DNA from: Anaerolineales bacterium UBA6663
Lineage (GTDB): Bacteria > Chloroflexota > Anaerolineae > Anaerolineales > UBA6663
Direction: 5' to 3'
Assembly (NCBI GenBank): GCA_002455335.1
Contig: DKKP01000361.1
Coordinates: forward strand, 1 to 6,176
DNA length: 6,176 nt
Shown here: positions 6,087-6,176 of the stretch, one piece after another
Numbering within the stretch: position 1 is the first letter of the stretch
Layout of the letters: the number at the start of each line of letters is the position of its first letter
The notes under the pieces: model-generated
What the model saw: only the letters and a program-made list of their open reading frames with translations
What the model was told of the DNA's origin: nothing
Database searches by the model: none
Program-made: the position numbers and the translations under genes

Positions 6087-6176
6087 TAGTCTTGTAGTCA
6101 AGTAGTCTTGTAGTCGGGCAGTCCCTCGCACGACAACTTGATTACAAGACTACCCGACTACAAGACTAAACGACTA
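6087..6176. repeat. 8-nt periodic GTC/GAC dyad array upstream of wzz, at the window edge
   Basis: On the plus strand GTC begins at 6089, 6097, 6105, 6113 and 6121, and GAC at 6132, 6148, 6156, 6164 and 6172, with the in-phase GAT at 6140 completing the 8-nt series. Units are TAGTCTTG, TAGTCAAG, TAGTCTTG, TAGTCGGG on the left and GACTACCC, GACTACAA, GACTAAAC on the right. A perfect 16-bp inverted repeat joins 6103-6118 to 6153-6168, and other pairing registers are possible because units recur. The array reaches the end of the window, so its true right limit and the gene beyond are unknown. It lies upstream of the candidate wzz promoter. Confidence 0.85.

Overview
The window is a GC-rich bacterial segment with six complete protein genes, all on the minus strand, so the order of transcription runs from the right edge to the left. 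The gene families, the small split Wzz plus tyrosine-kinase pair, the long form of RmlA and the overall protein character are most reminiscent of Chloroflexota (Anaerolineae-like). That placement is an impression from protein sequence, not a computed phylogeny.

Reading in the direction of transcription: (1) 6087-6176 is a periodic repeat array at the window edge, followed by a candidate promoter at 6025-6049. (2) 6016-5300 encodes a Wzz-type polysaccharide co-polymerase with two membrane segments. (3) 5275-4640 encodes a CpsD/CapB-type BY-kinase homologue that contains no tyrosine. (4) 4510-3443 encodes long-form glucose-1-phosphate thymidylyltransferase (RmlA). (5) 3356-2346 encodes dTDP-glucose 4,6-dehydratase (RmlB). 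A perfect 17-bp hairpin at 2280-2322 then closes this block. (6) 2259-1351 encodes a kinase of the APH(6)/hydroxyurea phosphotransferase family. (7) 1195-50 encodes citrate synthase, preceded by a candidate promoter and a terminator-like leader hairpin, and followed by a 10-bp palindromic terminator at 1-22.

Wzz, the BY-kinase, RmlA and RmlB form a coherent exopolysaccharide or surface-glycan block. RmlA and RmlB make dTDP-4-keto-6-deoxyglucose, the precursor of dTDP-rhamnose and other deoxysugars. Wzz and the kinase homologue would govern polymer length and export. RmlC, RmlD, glycosyltransferases, flippase and polymerase are not in the window. The phosphotransferase and citrate synthase look like separate transcription units or read-through neighbours.

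The most unusual signal is not a gene. Three intergenic spacers (3375-3440, 4514-4640 and 6087-6176) are filled almost wall to wall by degenerate arrays. In each, GTC recurs at an exact 7- or 8-nt step on one side and GAC at the same step on the other, giving dyad symmetry. Fillers between the trinucleotides vary, and the element reaches into a stop codon on one side and a ribosome-binding site on the other. A second non-coding signal is a shared 25-nt promoter-like layout, TTGCGCA-N9-TGN-TANAAT, upstream of both citrate synthase and wzz.
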